Positions 46,691 through 55,596 of a DNA stretch of 64,000 nucleotides are shown here, one piece after another (the first letter of the stretch is position 1; the number at the start of each line of letters is the position of its first letter). Where the stretch lies: NCBI RefSeq assembly GCF_001050345.1, contig NZ_LFMW01000001.1:558001-622000 (forward strand). The letters run 5' to 3'. The DNA is from Pseudomonas fildesensis. Its GTDB lineage: Bacteria > Pseudomonadota > Gammaproteobacteria > Pseudomonadales > Pseudomonadaceae. The notes under the pieces are model-generated. The model had not been told where the DNA came from. It searched no databases and saw nothing but the letters and a program-made list of their open reading frames with translations. The translations under genes and the position numbers were made by a program.

Positions 46691-48022
46691 TTAAAAGTTG
46701 AGTGCTGTTTCGACCGACAGGGCGGCCCTGAGCAGGCGTGCGTCTTCGCCACTGGGGGCGCTGAGCAGCAGGCCGGTAGGCAAGCCCAGGGCGTCGCGAC
46801 CGCTGGGCAAGCTGACGCCGGGCATGTCCAGCAAACTGCCGGGCATGGTCAGGCGCAGGGTGGCGAGGTTGGTGTTGACGAACAGGTCGTCGTCGGCTTC
46901 CAGCGGTGCCAGGGCCGGTGCGACATGGGCGACGGTGGGGGTGATGAGAATCGCGCCATCCAGTTCGGCCACCAGTTGCTGTTGCAGGCGGCGGCGCGCA
47001 TCGGTCAGGGCGATCAGCTGGCTGGCCGGCAGCGCACGCGCGGCTTCGAGGCGGCGGCGCACGCGGGGGTCGAGTTGTTCGGCGTCGGGGCTGTCGAGCA
47101 GGGCTTGGTGCAGGGCGAAGGCTTCGAAGGAACCGAGCCAGCCTTGGTGCTTGATCAGGTCCAGGGTGGCCTGGAAGGTTGCAGACGGGCGCACATCGAT
47201 CAGCGCGCCCGCCGCCTTCAGTCGCTCGACGGCGCGCAGCAGGTTGTTGCGTACCGCAGGCTCAATGTCGTCCAGTGCGCCTTGCTCAAGCACGAAATGC
47301 TGGCCCTTCAGGCTGCGGGCGGTGTGGAGTTGCGTGCGGCCATTGAGCAGGTCGTCGATGGCCAGCGCGTCGCGCACGCTGCGGGTCAGCGGGCCGAGGC
47401 TGTCGAGGGTGTGCGCCAGCGGGAAAACGCCGTCGCGGCTGTAGCGTCGGCTGCTGCTGCGGTAGCCCACCAGGCCGTTGAGCGCGGCGGGGATGCGGAT
47501 CGAACCGGCGGTGTCGGTGCCCATGGCGATGGGCACGAAACCGGCAGCAACGGCCACCGCCGACCCGGACGACGAACCACCCGGAATGCGGGGCTGGTCG
47601 CTACCGTGAGGGTTGTGCGGCGTGCCGAAATGCGGGTTCAGTCCCAGGCCGGAATAGGCCAGTTCGCTGAGGTTGGTTTTGCCGACGCTGACCATTCCGG
47701 CGCGGCACAACAGGCCCACACTTGGCGCATCGAGCAAGGCGGCGGGCGCATTGCGCCGATAGGCGGCGCCGGCGGTAGTGATGCTGCCGGCCACGTCGAA
47801 CAAATCTTTCCAGGCCAGCGGCACGCCGTCGAACACACTCAAGGGCTGGCCGGCGCGCCAACGAGCGGCGGCGGCTTCGGCCTCGCGGCGGGCGCGTTCG
47901 GCCGACAGGGAGATGAAGACGCTCGTCGACTGGCGCGCTTGGTCGAGCGTCTGTTCGAGGGCTTGCACCGGGTCGCTACGACCGCTGGCGAAATCCTCGG
48001 CCATTGAAGTGGCGTCTGACAT
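46691..48022 (-). CDS. Amidase signature family enzyme
   Basis: The 443-aa enzyme has the amidase Ser-Ser-Lys triad: Lys72 (LAWKDLF), the cis-Ser in [14 protein letters not shown] (Ser150/151) and the nucleophile Ser174 ([11 protein letters not shown]). It hydrolyses an amide to acid and ammonia. As first gene of the operon, it starts 16 bp from a strong 18-bp palindrome. The ATG at 48022 is preferred; GTG at 48037 or ATG at 48004 are possible. With the imidase-like gene it could convert a half-amide to a dicarboxylate, but allophanate or other amides are not excluded. Confidence 0.85.
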   Translation of the reverse strand: MSDATSMAEDFASGRSDPVQALEQTLDQARQSTSVFISLSAERARREAEAAAARWRAGQPLSVFDGVPLAWKDLFDVAGSITTAGAAYRRNAPAALLDAPSVGLLCRAGMVSVGKTNLSELAYSGLGLNPHFGTPHNPHGSDQPRIPGGSSSGSAVAVAAGFVPIAMGTDTAGSIRIPAALNGLVGYRSSSRRYSRDGVFPLAHTLDSLGPLTRSVRDALAIDDLLNGRTQLHTARSLKGQHFVLEQGALDDIEPAVRNNLLRAVERLKAAGALIDVRPSATFQATLDLIKHQGWLGSFEAFALHQALLDSPDAEQLDPRVRRRLEAARALPASQLIALTDARRRLQQQLVAELDGAILITPTVAHVAPALAPLEADDDLFVNTNLATLRLTMPGSLLDMPGVSLPSGRDALGLPTGLLLSAPSGEDARLLRAALSVETALNF

Positions 48023-48037
48023 CAAGATGACCCTCAC

Positions 48038-48068
48038 AAAATGTACATATTAATAAAATGTACATTTT
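48038..48068. promoter_or_regulatory. Tandem GntR-type operator, copy A (amidase side)
   Basis: This AT-rich 31-bp element has two TGTACA cores 17 bp apart (centres 48044/45 and 48061/62). The second is in an 18-bp perfect palindrome, ATAAAATGTACATTTTAT (48053-48070). It lies 16 bp before the amidase start. A related element lies at 48205-48235 (24 of 31 positions identical). Confidence 0.7.
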
Positions 48069-48204
48069 ATAAAGGCAGCTTTCGTGCCAGTCTCTGTGCG
48101 AGTGTTTTCACCCGGTCTCGGTTTTTCGGCCAGAGCTGCGGGATAGATGGATTTGATCCATGGAAAAAAATTTTGCCTGGCCGCTGCAGAGGGACCTCAA
48201 TGAA

Positions 48205-48235
48205 ATAATGTATCTTTTATTAATAAGTACATTTT
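48205..48235. promoter_or_regulatory. Tandem GntR-type operator, copy B (regulator side)
   Basis: This element matches copy A at 24 of 31 positions with the same 17-bp spacing between cores (ATGTAT at 48208-48213, AGTACA at 48226-48231). It lies 139 bp before the GntR gene start. Shared spacing in both copies points to one regulator binding two adjacent sites. Confidence 0.65.
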
Positions 48236-48373
48236 GGTGCAGAAAAGTAACATTCCTACATTCAAGGCCCCAAAAAAGTGCCGCCTACGTGGCGCAGAGT
48301 GACAGGCGCATCTATGAGAGAATCCCCGGCCACCGTCCTACATACCTCAGAACTCTTTACCTTAGAGGAAGTG

Positions 48374-49363
48374 ATGAAAGCAGTCTCCGCCTCGGCCTCC
48401 CGTTACGCGATGATTCACCAGGTGTTGCGTGACGCGATCGTCAACGGCACTGCGCGCCACGGGCTGGTCCTGCTGGAAGCGCCCCTGGCCGAACTGTTCG
48501 GCACCAGCCGCGTGCCGGTGCGCAAGGCGCTGGACCTGCTGCATGCCGAAGGCCTGATCTGCCGCTTCAATGGCCGGGGTTACCTGATCAATCCCGAAGG
48601 CCTGGAGATGGAGCCGCTGCGCCTGCACCTGAGCCATACGCAACTGGGCCTCAACGGTGAAGCTGAGCTGGTCGACACCCGGCCGCTGGGCGAGCGAATC
48701 GTCGAGGAAATCGGCGCGGCGCTGTCCACCTGCATCGCCTTCGGCCATTACCGCCTGGATGAACAGGCCGCCGCCGACCACTACGGCGTCAGCCGCGCGG
48801 TGGTACGTGAAGCGCTGATGCGCCTGCGCGACCGTGGCCTGGTTGAAAAGGAGCCCTACTCCCAATGGCTGGCCGGGCCGCTGACCGCGCGGGAAGTCAC
48901 TGAAGACTACGAACTGCGCGCCTGCCTCGAACCCGAAGCCCTGCGCCAGAGCGCGCCCAACCTCGACCGCGAGCTGCTCGAAGCCATGTTGCAGCGCGTG
49001 CTGGACGCCCAGGACAGCCCCCAGTGCAGCCTGGAAGCCATCGAGCAGATTGAAGAGGATTTGCACCAGCGCTGCCTGGCCGGCCTGCAGAACCGCAAGA
49101 TCGCGGCGCTGATTCGCCAGGGGCAGAGCCCGATGATCATCAGCCGGATTTTCTACCGGTTGTTGGGAATTGGGGCGGATCCGGCGATGCTGGCCGAGCA
49201 CCGATTGATTCTGGAGTTGCTGCTGCACGGGGCGTTCGACGCTGCGGCGCTGAACCTGCGCGAGCATTTGCAGCGGGCACGGCAGCGGATGTTGCAGCGG
49301 TTGAAGGTGTTGTCGGTGCTCCCCGAACAACCCCTCCCCGCCTACCTCCACAAAATCAGTTGA
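48374..49363 (+). CDS. Regulator with two GntR winged-helix domains and an FCD domain
   Basis: The 329-aa product has a first GntR wHTH at about residues 10-72 (APLAELFGTSRVPVRKALDL) and a second at about 104-168 (QAAADHYGVSRAVVREALMR), then an FCD ligand-binding domain at about 175-315 with Asp/His metal ligands (EDLH, EHRLI, REHL). Ordinary FadR-type regulators are about 220-250 aa with one wHTH. It is divergent from the amidase operon; two 31-bp tandem operators lie between. ATG 48374 follows a strong GAGGAAGTG; ATG 48314 is weaker. It probably represses the operon until an acid ligand binds. Confidence 0.85.
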   Translation: MKAVSASASRYAMIHQVLRDAIVNGTARHGLVLLEAPLAELFGTSRVPVRKALDLLHAEGLICRFNGRGYLINPEGLEMEPLRLHLSHTQLGLNGEAELVDTRPLGERIVEEIGAALSTCIAFGHYRLDEQAAADHYGVSRAVVREALMRLRDRGLVEKEPYSQWLAGPLTAREVTEDYELRACLEPEALRQSAPNLDRELLEAMLQRVLDAQDSPQCSLEAIEQIEEDLHQRCLAGLQNRKIAALIRQGQSPMIISRIFYRLLGIGADPAMLAEHRLILELLLHGAFDAAALNLREHLQRARQRMLQRLKVLSVLPEQPLPAYLHKIS

Positions 49364-49368
49364 AGGTC

Positions 49369-49419
49369 GTGACGCTGAGCGTCACAGGATGCATTCCCAC
49401 GCAGAGCGTGGGAACGATC
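49369..49419. repeat. GTTCCCACGC repeat element, short copy
   Basis: GTGACGC/GCGTCAC hairpin (49369-49385) followed by TTCCCACGC/GCGTGGGAA arms (49394-49415). It is related to the longer copy at 32001-32133 and sits just after the GntR gene. Confidence 0.7.
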
Positions 49420-49465
49420 ACAGATGTGGCTAATGTCATGCAATTTGTTGCTAACTACACGCCGC

Positions 49466-49496
49466 CATTGAAACCACCGCGGCCCTGCCCCATCTA
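49466..49496 (+). promoter_or_regulatory. Sigma-32 (heat-shock) type promoter of lon
   Basis: CATTGAAA (49466-49473; consensus CTTGAAA) and CCCCATCTA (49488-49496; consensus CCCCATNTA) are separated by 14 bp, matching RpoH promoters. Transcription would start near 49503, about 23 bp before the lon ATG. This agrees with P. aeruginosa AsrA being a stress-induced Lon. Confidence 0.75.
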
Positions 49497-49525
49497 ACCT
49501 GCATACTTCCTTATGCAGGTGCCCC

Positions 49526-51949
49526 ATGAGCGACCAGCAAGAATTCCCCGATATCGACCTCAACGATTACGCCGACCCCGAAAACGCTGAACACGAAGCC
49601 TCATCCAACACCGGCCTGGCGCTGCCTGGGCAAAACCTGCCGGACAAGGTCTATATCATCCCGATCCATAATCGGCCGTTCTTCCCGGCGCAAGTGCTGC
49701 CGGTGATCGTCAATGAAGAACCGTGGGCCGAAACCCTGGAGCTGGTAAGCAAATCCGACCATCACTCCCTCGCCCTGTTTTTCATGGACACCCCGCCGGA
49801 AGATCCGCGCCACTTCGACACCTCTGCCCTGCCGCTGTACGGCACCCTGGTGAAGGTGCACCACGCCAGCCGCGAGAACGGCAAGCTGCAATTCGTCGCC
49901 CAGGGCCTGACGCGCGTGCGGATCAAAACCTGGCTCAAGCATCACCGCCCGCCATACCTGGTGGAAGTCGAATACCCGCACCAGCCCACCGAGCCGACCG
50001 ACGAGGTCAAGGCCTACGGCATGGCGCTGATCAATGCGATCAAGGAACTGCTGCCGCTCAACCCGCTGTACAGCGAAGAGTTGAAGAACTACCTCAACCG
50101 CTTCAGCCCCAACGACCCGTCGCCACTGACCGACTTCGCCGCCGCACTCACCTCGGCCACCGGTAACGAGTTGCAGGAAGTGCTGGATTGCGTGCCCATG
50201 CTCAAGCGCATGGAAAAAGTGCTGCCGATGCTGCGCAAGGAAGTTGAAGTCGCGCGCCTGCAAAAGGAAATTTCCGCCGAGGTGAACCGCAAGATCGGTG
50301 AGCATCAGCGCGAGTTCTTTCTTAAGGAACAACTCAAGGTCATCCAGCAAGAACTGGGTTTGACCAAGGACGACCGCAGCGCGGATGTCGAGCAGTTCGA
50401 GCAGCGCCTGGAAGGCAAAGTGCTGCCGACCCAGGCGCAAAAACGCATTGATGATGAACTGAACAAACTGTCGATCCTCGAAACCGGCTCGCCGGAATAC
50501 GCGGTGACACGCAACTACCTGGACTGGGCCACCTCGGTACCGTGGGGCGTGTACGGCGAAGACAAACTCGACCTGAAACACGCGCGCAAGGTGCTGGATA
50601 AACACCACGCCGGCCTGGACGACATCAAGAGCCGCATCCTCGAATTCCTCGCCGTGGGCGCTTACAAAGGCGAAGTCGCCGGCTCCATCGTGCTGCTGGT
50701 GGGCCCGCCGGGCGTGGGCAAGACCAGCGTCGGCAAATCCATCGCCGAGTCCCTCGGGCGGCCGTTCTACCGTTTCAGCGTCGGCGGCATGCGCGACGAG
50801 GCCGAGATCAAGGGCCATCGCCGCACCTACATCGGCGCCCTGCCGGGCAAGCTGGTGCAGGCGTTGAAAGATGTGGAAGTGATGAACCCGGTGATCATGC
50901 TCGACGAGATCGACAAGATGGGCCAAAGCTACCAGGGCGACCCGGCCTCGGCACTGCTGGAAACCCTCGACCCCGAGCAGAACGTCGAATTCCTCGACCA
51001 CTACCTGGACCTGCGCCTGGACCTGTCGAAAGTGCTGTTCGTGTGCACCGCCAACACCCTGGACTCGATCCCCGGCCCGTTGCTGGACCGCATGGAAGTG
51101 ATTCGCCTGTCGGGCTACATCACTGAAGAAAAAGTCGCCATCGCCAAACGCCACCTGTGGCCAAAACAGCTGGCAAAAGCCGGCGTGTCGAAAGACAGCC
51201 TGAGCATCACCGACGGTGCCCTGCGCGCGTTGATCGACGGCTACGCCCGCGAAGCCGGGGTGCGTCAGTTGGAGAAACAACTGGGCAAACTGGTGCGCAA
51301 GGCGGTGGTCAAGTTGCTGGATGAGCCGAAGTCGGTGATCAAGATCGGCAACAAGGACCTGGAAAGCTCCTTGGGGATGCCGGTGTTCCGCAACGAGCAA
51401 GTGCTGTCCGGCACCGGTGTGATCACCGGCCTGGCCTGGACCAGCATGGGCGGCGCGACCTTGCCGATCGAAGCGACGCGCATCCACACGCTCAACCGCG
51501 GTTTCAAGCTCACCGGGCAGTTGGGTGAAGTGATGAAGGAATCCGCCGAGATTGCCTACAGCTACATCAGCTCGAATCTGCAGTCGTTTGGCGGTGATCC
51601 AAAGTTCTTCGACGAAGCTTTCGTGCACTTGCATGTACCGGAAGGCGCCACACCCAAGGACGGCCCGAGTGCCGGCGTGACCATGGCCAGTGCCCTGCTG
51701 TCGCTGGCACGTAACCAGCCGCCGAAAAAAGGCGTGGCAATGACGGGTGAGCTGACGTTGACCGGGCATGTGCTGCCGATTGGCGGGGTGCGTGAGAAAG
51801 TAATTGCGGCGCGGCGTCAGAAGATTCACGAGCTGATCCTGCCGGAGCCGAACCGTGGCAGTTTTGAGGAGTTGCCGGAGTACCTGAAGGAAGGCATGAC
51901 CGTGCACTTTGCCAAGCGCTTTGCAGACGTGGCGAAGGTGCTTTTCTGA
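49526..51949 (+). CDS. lon: ATP-dependent Lon-type protease, AsrA paralogue
   Basis: The 807-aa protein has the full Lon layout: N-terminal substrate domain (about 40-250), AAA+ domain with Walker A GPPGVGKT (393-400), and a Ser-Lys protease domain with Ser715 (KDGPSAGV) and Lys758. It degrades misfolded and regulatory proteins in the cytoplasm. The following icp and YhhN genes match the P. aeruginosa PA0779 (asrA) neighbourhood, so this is the second Lon rather than the ClpX-linked one. A heat-shock-type promoter lies directly upstream. Confidence 0.9.
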   Translation: MSDQQEFPDIDLNDYADPENAEHEASSNTGLALPGQNLPDKVYIIPIHNRPFFPAQVLPVIVNEEPWAETLELVSKSDHHSLALFFMDTPPEDPRHFDTSALPLYGTLVKVHHASRENGKLQFVAQGLTRVRIKTWLKHHRPPYLVEVEYPHQPTEPTDEVKAYGMALINAIKELLPLNPLYSEELKNYLNRFSPNDPSPLTDFAAALTSATGNELQEVLDCVPMLKRMEKVLPMLRKEVEVARLQKEISAEVNRKIGEHQREFFLKEQLKVIQQELGLTKDDRSADVEQFEQRLEGKVLPTQAQKRIDDELNKLSILETGSPEYAVTRNYLDWATSVPWGVYGEDKLDLKHARKVLDKHHAGLDDIKSRILEFLAVGAYKGEVAGSIVLLVGPPGVGKTSVGKSIAESLGRPFYRFSVGGMRDEAEIKGHRRTYIGALPGKLVQALKDVEVMNPVIMLDEIDKMGQSYQGDPASALLETLDPEQNVEFLDHYLDLRLDLSKVLFVCTANTLDSIPGPLLDRMEVIRLSGYITEEKVAIAKRHLWPKQLAKAGVSKDSLSITDGALRALIDGYAREAGVRQLEKQLGKLVRKAVVKLLDEPKSVIKIGNKDLESSLGMPVFRNEQVLSGTGVITGLAWTSMGGATLPIEATRIHTLNRGFKLTGQLGEVMKESAEIAYSYISSNLQSFGGDPKFFDEAFVHLHVPEGATPKDGPSAGVTMASALLSLARNQPPKKGVAMTGELTLTGHVLPIGGVREKVIAARRQKIHELILPEPNRGSFEELPEYLKEGMTVHFAKRFADVAKVLF

Positions 51950-51977
51950 TAGATCTCTAGTGCCTGAGCGGTCCCCT

Positions 51978-52126
51978 GTGGCGAGCGGGCTTGCCCCGCG
52001 TTGGGTGGCGAAGCCACCCCAATAAGAGCACCGCGTTTTTCAGTTAAAACGCGGTGTTTGTTTTCAGGGCTGCTACGCAGCCCAAAGCGGGGCAAGCCCG
52101 CTCGCCACATTAAGCCCGCTCGCCAC
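51978..52126. repeat. REPIN, GTGGCGAGCGGG family
   Basis: Inverted arms with GTGGCGAGCGGGCTTGCCCC start at 51978 and end near 52108, plus an extra half-copy to 52126. An ACGCGGT/AAAACGCG-type hairpin lies in the core. It follows lon and may terminate it. Confidence 0.8.
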
Positions 52127-52209
52127 AAGAGAACGACCACTGCCCTCTTGTCACACCTCGTCTCATCTTCGGTTATGCTCGCCCTTCGTCGTGATTCAAC
52201 GGAGCCCCC

Positions 52210-52599
52210 ATGACCGCTGCCCGCCTGCTTCTCCCCCTGAGCCTTGCCCTGCTGGCCGCCTGCGCCAGTGCGCCAAAGCAGAACATCACCGTGGAAAAAC
52301 AGAGCACCTGCCCGCTCCAGCTTAAAACCGGGCAGAACCTGATCCTTACCCTGCCGAGCAATCCCACCACCGGCTATCGCTGGGCCATCCAGGATTCGGC
52401 CGGCGGCGTGCTGCGCGCGCTGAGTCCTGAGGTCTACAGCAGCACAGAATCCGGCGTGATCGGTGGCGGCGGCCAGTCCACCTGGCGCTTCCAGGCCTTC
52501 AGCGCCGGCCAGGGCCGTTTGCGCCTGACCTCCCAGCAACCCTGGGAACCGGAAGCCGAACCTGCTGAAACCTTCGACTGCGCCATTACGGTGAACTGA
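52210..52599 (+). CDS. icp: Chagasin-type cysteine peptidase inhibitor (ICP), lipoprotein
   Basis: The 129-aa protein has a lipoprotein signal (ALLAAC, Cys18) and a chagasin domain. All three inhibitory loops are visible: NPTTGY (residues about 52-57), the GGGG loop (about 80-84), and QPWEP (about 114-118). Such proteins block papain-family peptidases by loop insertion. Secretion and lipidation place it in the periplasm or outer membrane, possibly against host or competitor enzymes. The YhhN gene starts 2 bp after its stop. Confidence 0.85.
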   Translation: MTAARLLLPLSLALLAACASAPKQNITVEKQSTCPLQLKTGQNLILTLPSNPTTGYRWAIQDSAGGVLRALSPEVYSSTESGVIGGGGQSTWRFQAFSAGQGRLRLTSQQPWEPEAEPAETFDCAITVN

Positions 52600-52600
52600 T

Positions 52601-53257
52601 ATGCCATGGCTGATTCTTGCGTTGATGGGCGCTGGCACTTTTATCTACGGCCTGGCCACCCATGCGGCGTTGCTGTGCCTGCTGGTCAAACCGCTGCCGG
52701 TACTGGCGCTGCTGGGCTGGCTGCATGATGCGCCGCCTACGGACTATCGACGCTGGATCAGCCTCGGCCTGATTTTTTCACTGGTGGGCGATGTGCTGCT
52801 CGCCTGGCCGGGCGACCTGTTTATCTTTGGCCTCGGTGCGTTTCTGTTTGCGCACCTGGCGTACCTGAAGGCCTATTTCAGCGACTGCCGCCACTTCGCG
52901 CTATTGCCGTTGTTATTGGCGTTGGGCGTCGGGGCGGTTCTGCTGAGCATCCTGATATCACACGGCCTCGGGGACTTGCTGATTCCGGTGGTGGTTTACG
53001 CGCTGGTGATCAGCTCCATGCTCTGGCGGGCACTGGCCCGATTGGGCAGTGAGGTGCCGAAGCGTTCGGCATGGCTGGCGGCAGCGGGCGCGGTGTCGTT
53101 TGTGTTTTCCGACACGCTGATCGGCATCAATCGGTTTGTGCTGGCGTTCGATGCGGCGCCGTATTTGTTGATCACTACCTATTGGCTCGGCCAGTGGGGC
53201 ATCACGGCGTCCGCTTTCCATCAGACAACCCGCGCATCCAAGGAACAACTTGGCTAA
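52601..53257 (+). CDS. YhhN/TMEM86-family membrane protein (lysoplasmalogenase-like)
   Basis: The 218-aa protein has seven or eight hydrophobic segments and YhhN motifs such as [20 protein letters not shown] and [13 protein letters not shown]. Animal relatives (TMEM86) hydrolyse lysoplasmalogen; the bacterial role is unsettled. It starts 2 bp after icp and is likely co-transcribed. Confidence 0.8.
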   Translation: MPWLILALMGAGTFIYGLATHAALLCLLVKPLPVLALLGWLHDAPPTDYRRWISLGLIFSLVGDVLLAWPGDLFIFGLGAFLFAHLAYLKAYFSDCRHFALLPLLLALGVGAVLLSILISHGLGDLLIPVVVYALVISSMLWRALARLGSEVPKRSAWLAAAGAVSFVFSDTLIGINRFVLAFDAAPYLLITTYWLGQWGITASAFHQTTRASKEQLG

Positions 53258-53292
53258 AATGCCGGCCTTTCCCCCTCGTCGCCGGAACAACC

Positions 53293-54036
53293 GTGAGCAA
53301 AGAACCCGATCGCCTATTCGCCCAGCCCCTGCCCCAGGTGCCGGACTTCGCCTTTAACGAGGACGTGGTGCGGGTGTTCCCCGACATGATCAAGCGCTCG
53401 GTGCCCGGCTACCCGACCATCGTCGAAAACCTCGGGGTGCTGGCGGCGCAGTTTGCCCAGCCTGACAGCGTGCTCTACGACCTCGGTTCGTCCCTCGGCG
53501 CAGTGACCCAGGCCTTGCGTCGTCACGTACGCACCGACGGTTGCCGGGTGATTGCTGTGGATAACTCGGCAGCAATGGTCGAACGCTGCCGTGAATACCT
53601 CAATGGCCAGGACTCGATGTTCCAGGAGCTGCTGCCGGTTGAAGTGATCGAGGGCGATATCCTCGCGCTGAGTTTCCAGCCGGCCTCGGTGGTGGCGCTG
53701 AACTTCACCCTGCAATTTATCGCCCCGGATGAACGCCTGGCGTTGCTCGGTCGCATCCGCCAGTCGCTGCTGCCGGGCGGCGCGTTGATCCTCTCGGAAA
53801 AGCTGCGCTTCAATGACCTTGAAGAACATGCGCTGCTCACCGACCTGCATGTCGCGTTTAAACGCGCCAACGGCTACAGCGAACTGGAAATCGCCCAGAA
53901 GCGCAGCGCCATCGAAAACGTCATGAAGCCCGACAGCCTCGAAGAACACCGCGAACGCCTGCTGGCGGCCGGGTTCTCGAAAGTCGTGCCGTGGTTTCAG
54001 TGTCTTAACTTTGCCTCGTTGATTGCCTTGCCATGA
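53293..54036 (+). CDS. cmoA: Carboxy-S-adenosyl-L-methionine synthase
   Basis: The 247-aa Rossmann-fold enzyme has the SAM motif [12 protein letters not shown] and the N-terminus [20 protein letters not shown] of CmoA. It makes carboxy-SAM from SAM and prephenate for modification of tRNA uridine 34 to cmo5U. The GTG at 53293 gives the family length. Its stop overlaps the cmoB start by 4 bp (ATGA), so the two are coupled. Confidence 0.9.
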   Translation: MSKEPDRLFAQPLPQVPDFAFNEDVVRVFPDMIKRSVPGYPTIVENLGVLAAQFAQPDSVLYDLGSSLGAVTQALRRHVRTDGCRVIAVDNSAAMVERCREYLNGQDSMFQELLPVEVIEGDILALSFQPASVVALNFTLQFIAPDERLALLGRIRQSLLPGGALILSEKLRFNDLEEHALLTDLHVAFKRANGYSELEIAQKRSAIENVMKPDSLEEHRERLLAAGFSKVVPWFQCLNFASLIALP

Positions 54037-54989
54037 TTGATCTGTCCCCCCTCGCCCGCCATTTGGTCGGCACTCCCTTGGCCGTGTGGGCCCAGGGCCT
54101 GCAAGCGCAACTCGATAGCAAGATGGAAAAGGGTCATGGCGACCTGGAGCGCTGGCAGAGTGCGCTGGATGCATTGCCTGCGGTGATGCCCAGTGAAGTC
54201 GATTTGTTGAACGGCCTTACGCTGGACACCGATTGCGACGACGCCACCCGCGCACAGATGCACACCGCGTTGATGGGCTTGAGCCCTTGGCGCAAAGGCC
54301 CGTTCAACCTGTTCGGCGTGCATGTGGATACTGAATGGCGTTCGGACTGGAAGTGGTCGCGTGTTGCACCGCATCTGAACCTTACGGGCAAACGCATCCT
54401 CGATGTCGGCTGCGGCAACGGCTACTACATGTGGCGCATGCTCGGTGCGGGGGCCGACAGCGTGATTGGGGTCGATCCAAACTGGTTGTTCTTCTGCCAG
54501 TTCCAGGCCGTGCAGCGTTACCTGTCAGCGCCGAAGGCCTGGCACCTGCCCTTCCCGTTTGAAGACCTGCCACCGAACATGGAAGGCTTCGATACGGTGT
54601 TTTCCATGGGCGTGTTCTATCACCGCCGTTCGCCGATCGAGCATTTGCTGGCGTTGAAGGATTGCCTGGTCAAAGGCGGCGAGCTGGTCTTGGAAACGTT
54701 GGTGGTGGAGGGTGATCAGCAGCAAGTGTTGGTGCCGGAAGACCGTTATGCGCAGATGCGTAACGTGTGGTTCCTGCCGTCGGTGCCGGCGTTGATGTTG
54801 TGGCTGCGCCGGGCCGGGTTCACTGACGTGCGTTGTGTGGATGTGAGCGTGACCACGGTTGAGGAACAGCGCGGGACGGGGTGGATGAAGTTTCAGTCGC
54901 TGAGTGATTTCCTGGATCCGGATGATCACAGCAAGACAATTGAAGGGCTGCCAGCGCCAATGCGTGCGGTGATCATCGCCAGGAAATAA
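54033..54989 (+). CDS. cmoB: tRNA U34 carboxymethyltransferase
   Basis: The 318-aa enzyme has the SAM-binding motif [15 protein letters not shown] and the CmoB pattern WRSDWKW. It transfers the carboxymethyl group from carboxy-SAM, made by CmoA, to 5-hydroxyuridine at tRNA position 34. Overlap with cmoA by 4 bp indicates translational coupling. A REPIN follows. Confidence 0.9.
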   Translation: MIDLSPLARHLVGTPLAVWAQGLQAQLDSKMEKGHGDLERWQSALDALPAVMPSEVDLLNGLTLDTDCDDATRAQMHTALMGLSPWRKGPFNLFGVHVDTEWRSDWKWSRVAPHLNLTGKRILDVGCGNGYYMWRMLGAGADSVIGVDPNWLFFCQFQAVQRYLSAPKAWHLPFPFEDLPPNMEGFDTVFSMGVFYHRRSPIEHLLALKDCLVKGGELVLETLVVEGDQQQVLVPEDRYAQMRNVWFLPSVPALMLWLRRAGFTDVRCVDVSVTTVEEQRGTGWMKFQSLSDFLDPDDHSKTIEGLPAPMRAVIIARK

Positions 54990-55000
54990 TCACTGCTTTT

Positions 55001-55091
55001 GTGGCGAGGGAGCTTGCTCCCGCTGGGCTGCGTAGCGGCCCAAAATCTTGGGAGCGCTGCGCACTCCAGCGGGAGCAAGCGCCCTCGCCAC
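55001..55091. repeat. REPIN, GTGGCGAG family
   Basis: Arms GTGGCGAGGGAGCTTGCTCC and GGAGCAAGCGCCCTCGCCAC-like copies (55001 onward and ending 55091). It lies between the convergent cmoB and tadA genes. Confidence 0.8.
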
Positions 55092-55107
55092 AAGATGGGA
55101 ACGATCA

Positions 55108-55596
55108 TCAGCGGGCTCTTCGCGCCTTGAAGAACTCGCTCAGGACTGTCCCGCATTCCTCGGCCAGCACCCCGCCTTCAAAGAGCACCCGATGGTTGAG
55201 AAAACCCTGGGTAAAGAACTGCCCCTGGCTCTGCACAATCCCCGCCTTGGGCTCCAACGCGCCGTACACCACCCGCGCAATACGCGAATGCACGATGAGG
55301 CCCGCGCACATGCTGCAGGGCTCCAACGTTACATACAGCGTACTGCCGGGTAACCGGTAGTTACTGACCGCCTGCGCAGCGGCGCGGATTGCAACCATTT
55401 CGGCATGGGCGCTGGGGTCGTTGCCGCTGATCGGGCAGTTGAAGCCTCGGCCGATGACTTCACCGTCCTGCACCAGCACCGCGCCCACTGGCACTTCGCC
55501 CAGCGCAGCGCCTTGGGCCGCCAGGGTCAGGGCTTCGCGCATGAAATCCTGGTCGCGGCTGCGGTCGATGATCGCTGTGGGGCGAAACTGACGCAT
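55108..55596 (-). CDS. tadA: tRNA adenosine(34) deaminase
   Basis: The 162-aa zinc enzyme has the HAE motif (SAHAEMVAIR) and PCSMC zinc site of TadA. It converts A34 to inosine in tRNA-Arg(ACG) and is usually essential. The ATG at 55596 overlaps the stop of the upstream multicopper oxidase (TGATG), so the two are coupled. An upstream in-frame start would lie within that gene and lacks support. Confidence 0.9.
   Translation of the reverse strand: MRQFRPTAIIDRSRDQDFMREALTLAAQGAALGEVPVGAVLVQDGEVIGRGFNCPISGNDPSAHAEMVAIRAAAQAVSNYRLPGSTLYVTLEPCSMCAGLIVHSRIARVVYGALEPKAGIVQSQGQFFTQGFLNHRVLFEGGVLAEECGTVLSEFFKARRAR

Noticed and set aside
49601..51907. Long open frame on the minus strand opposite lon
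   Set aside because: It is a shadow of lon with no ribosome site and no family resemblance.
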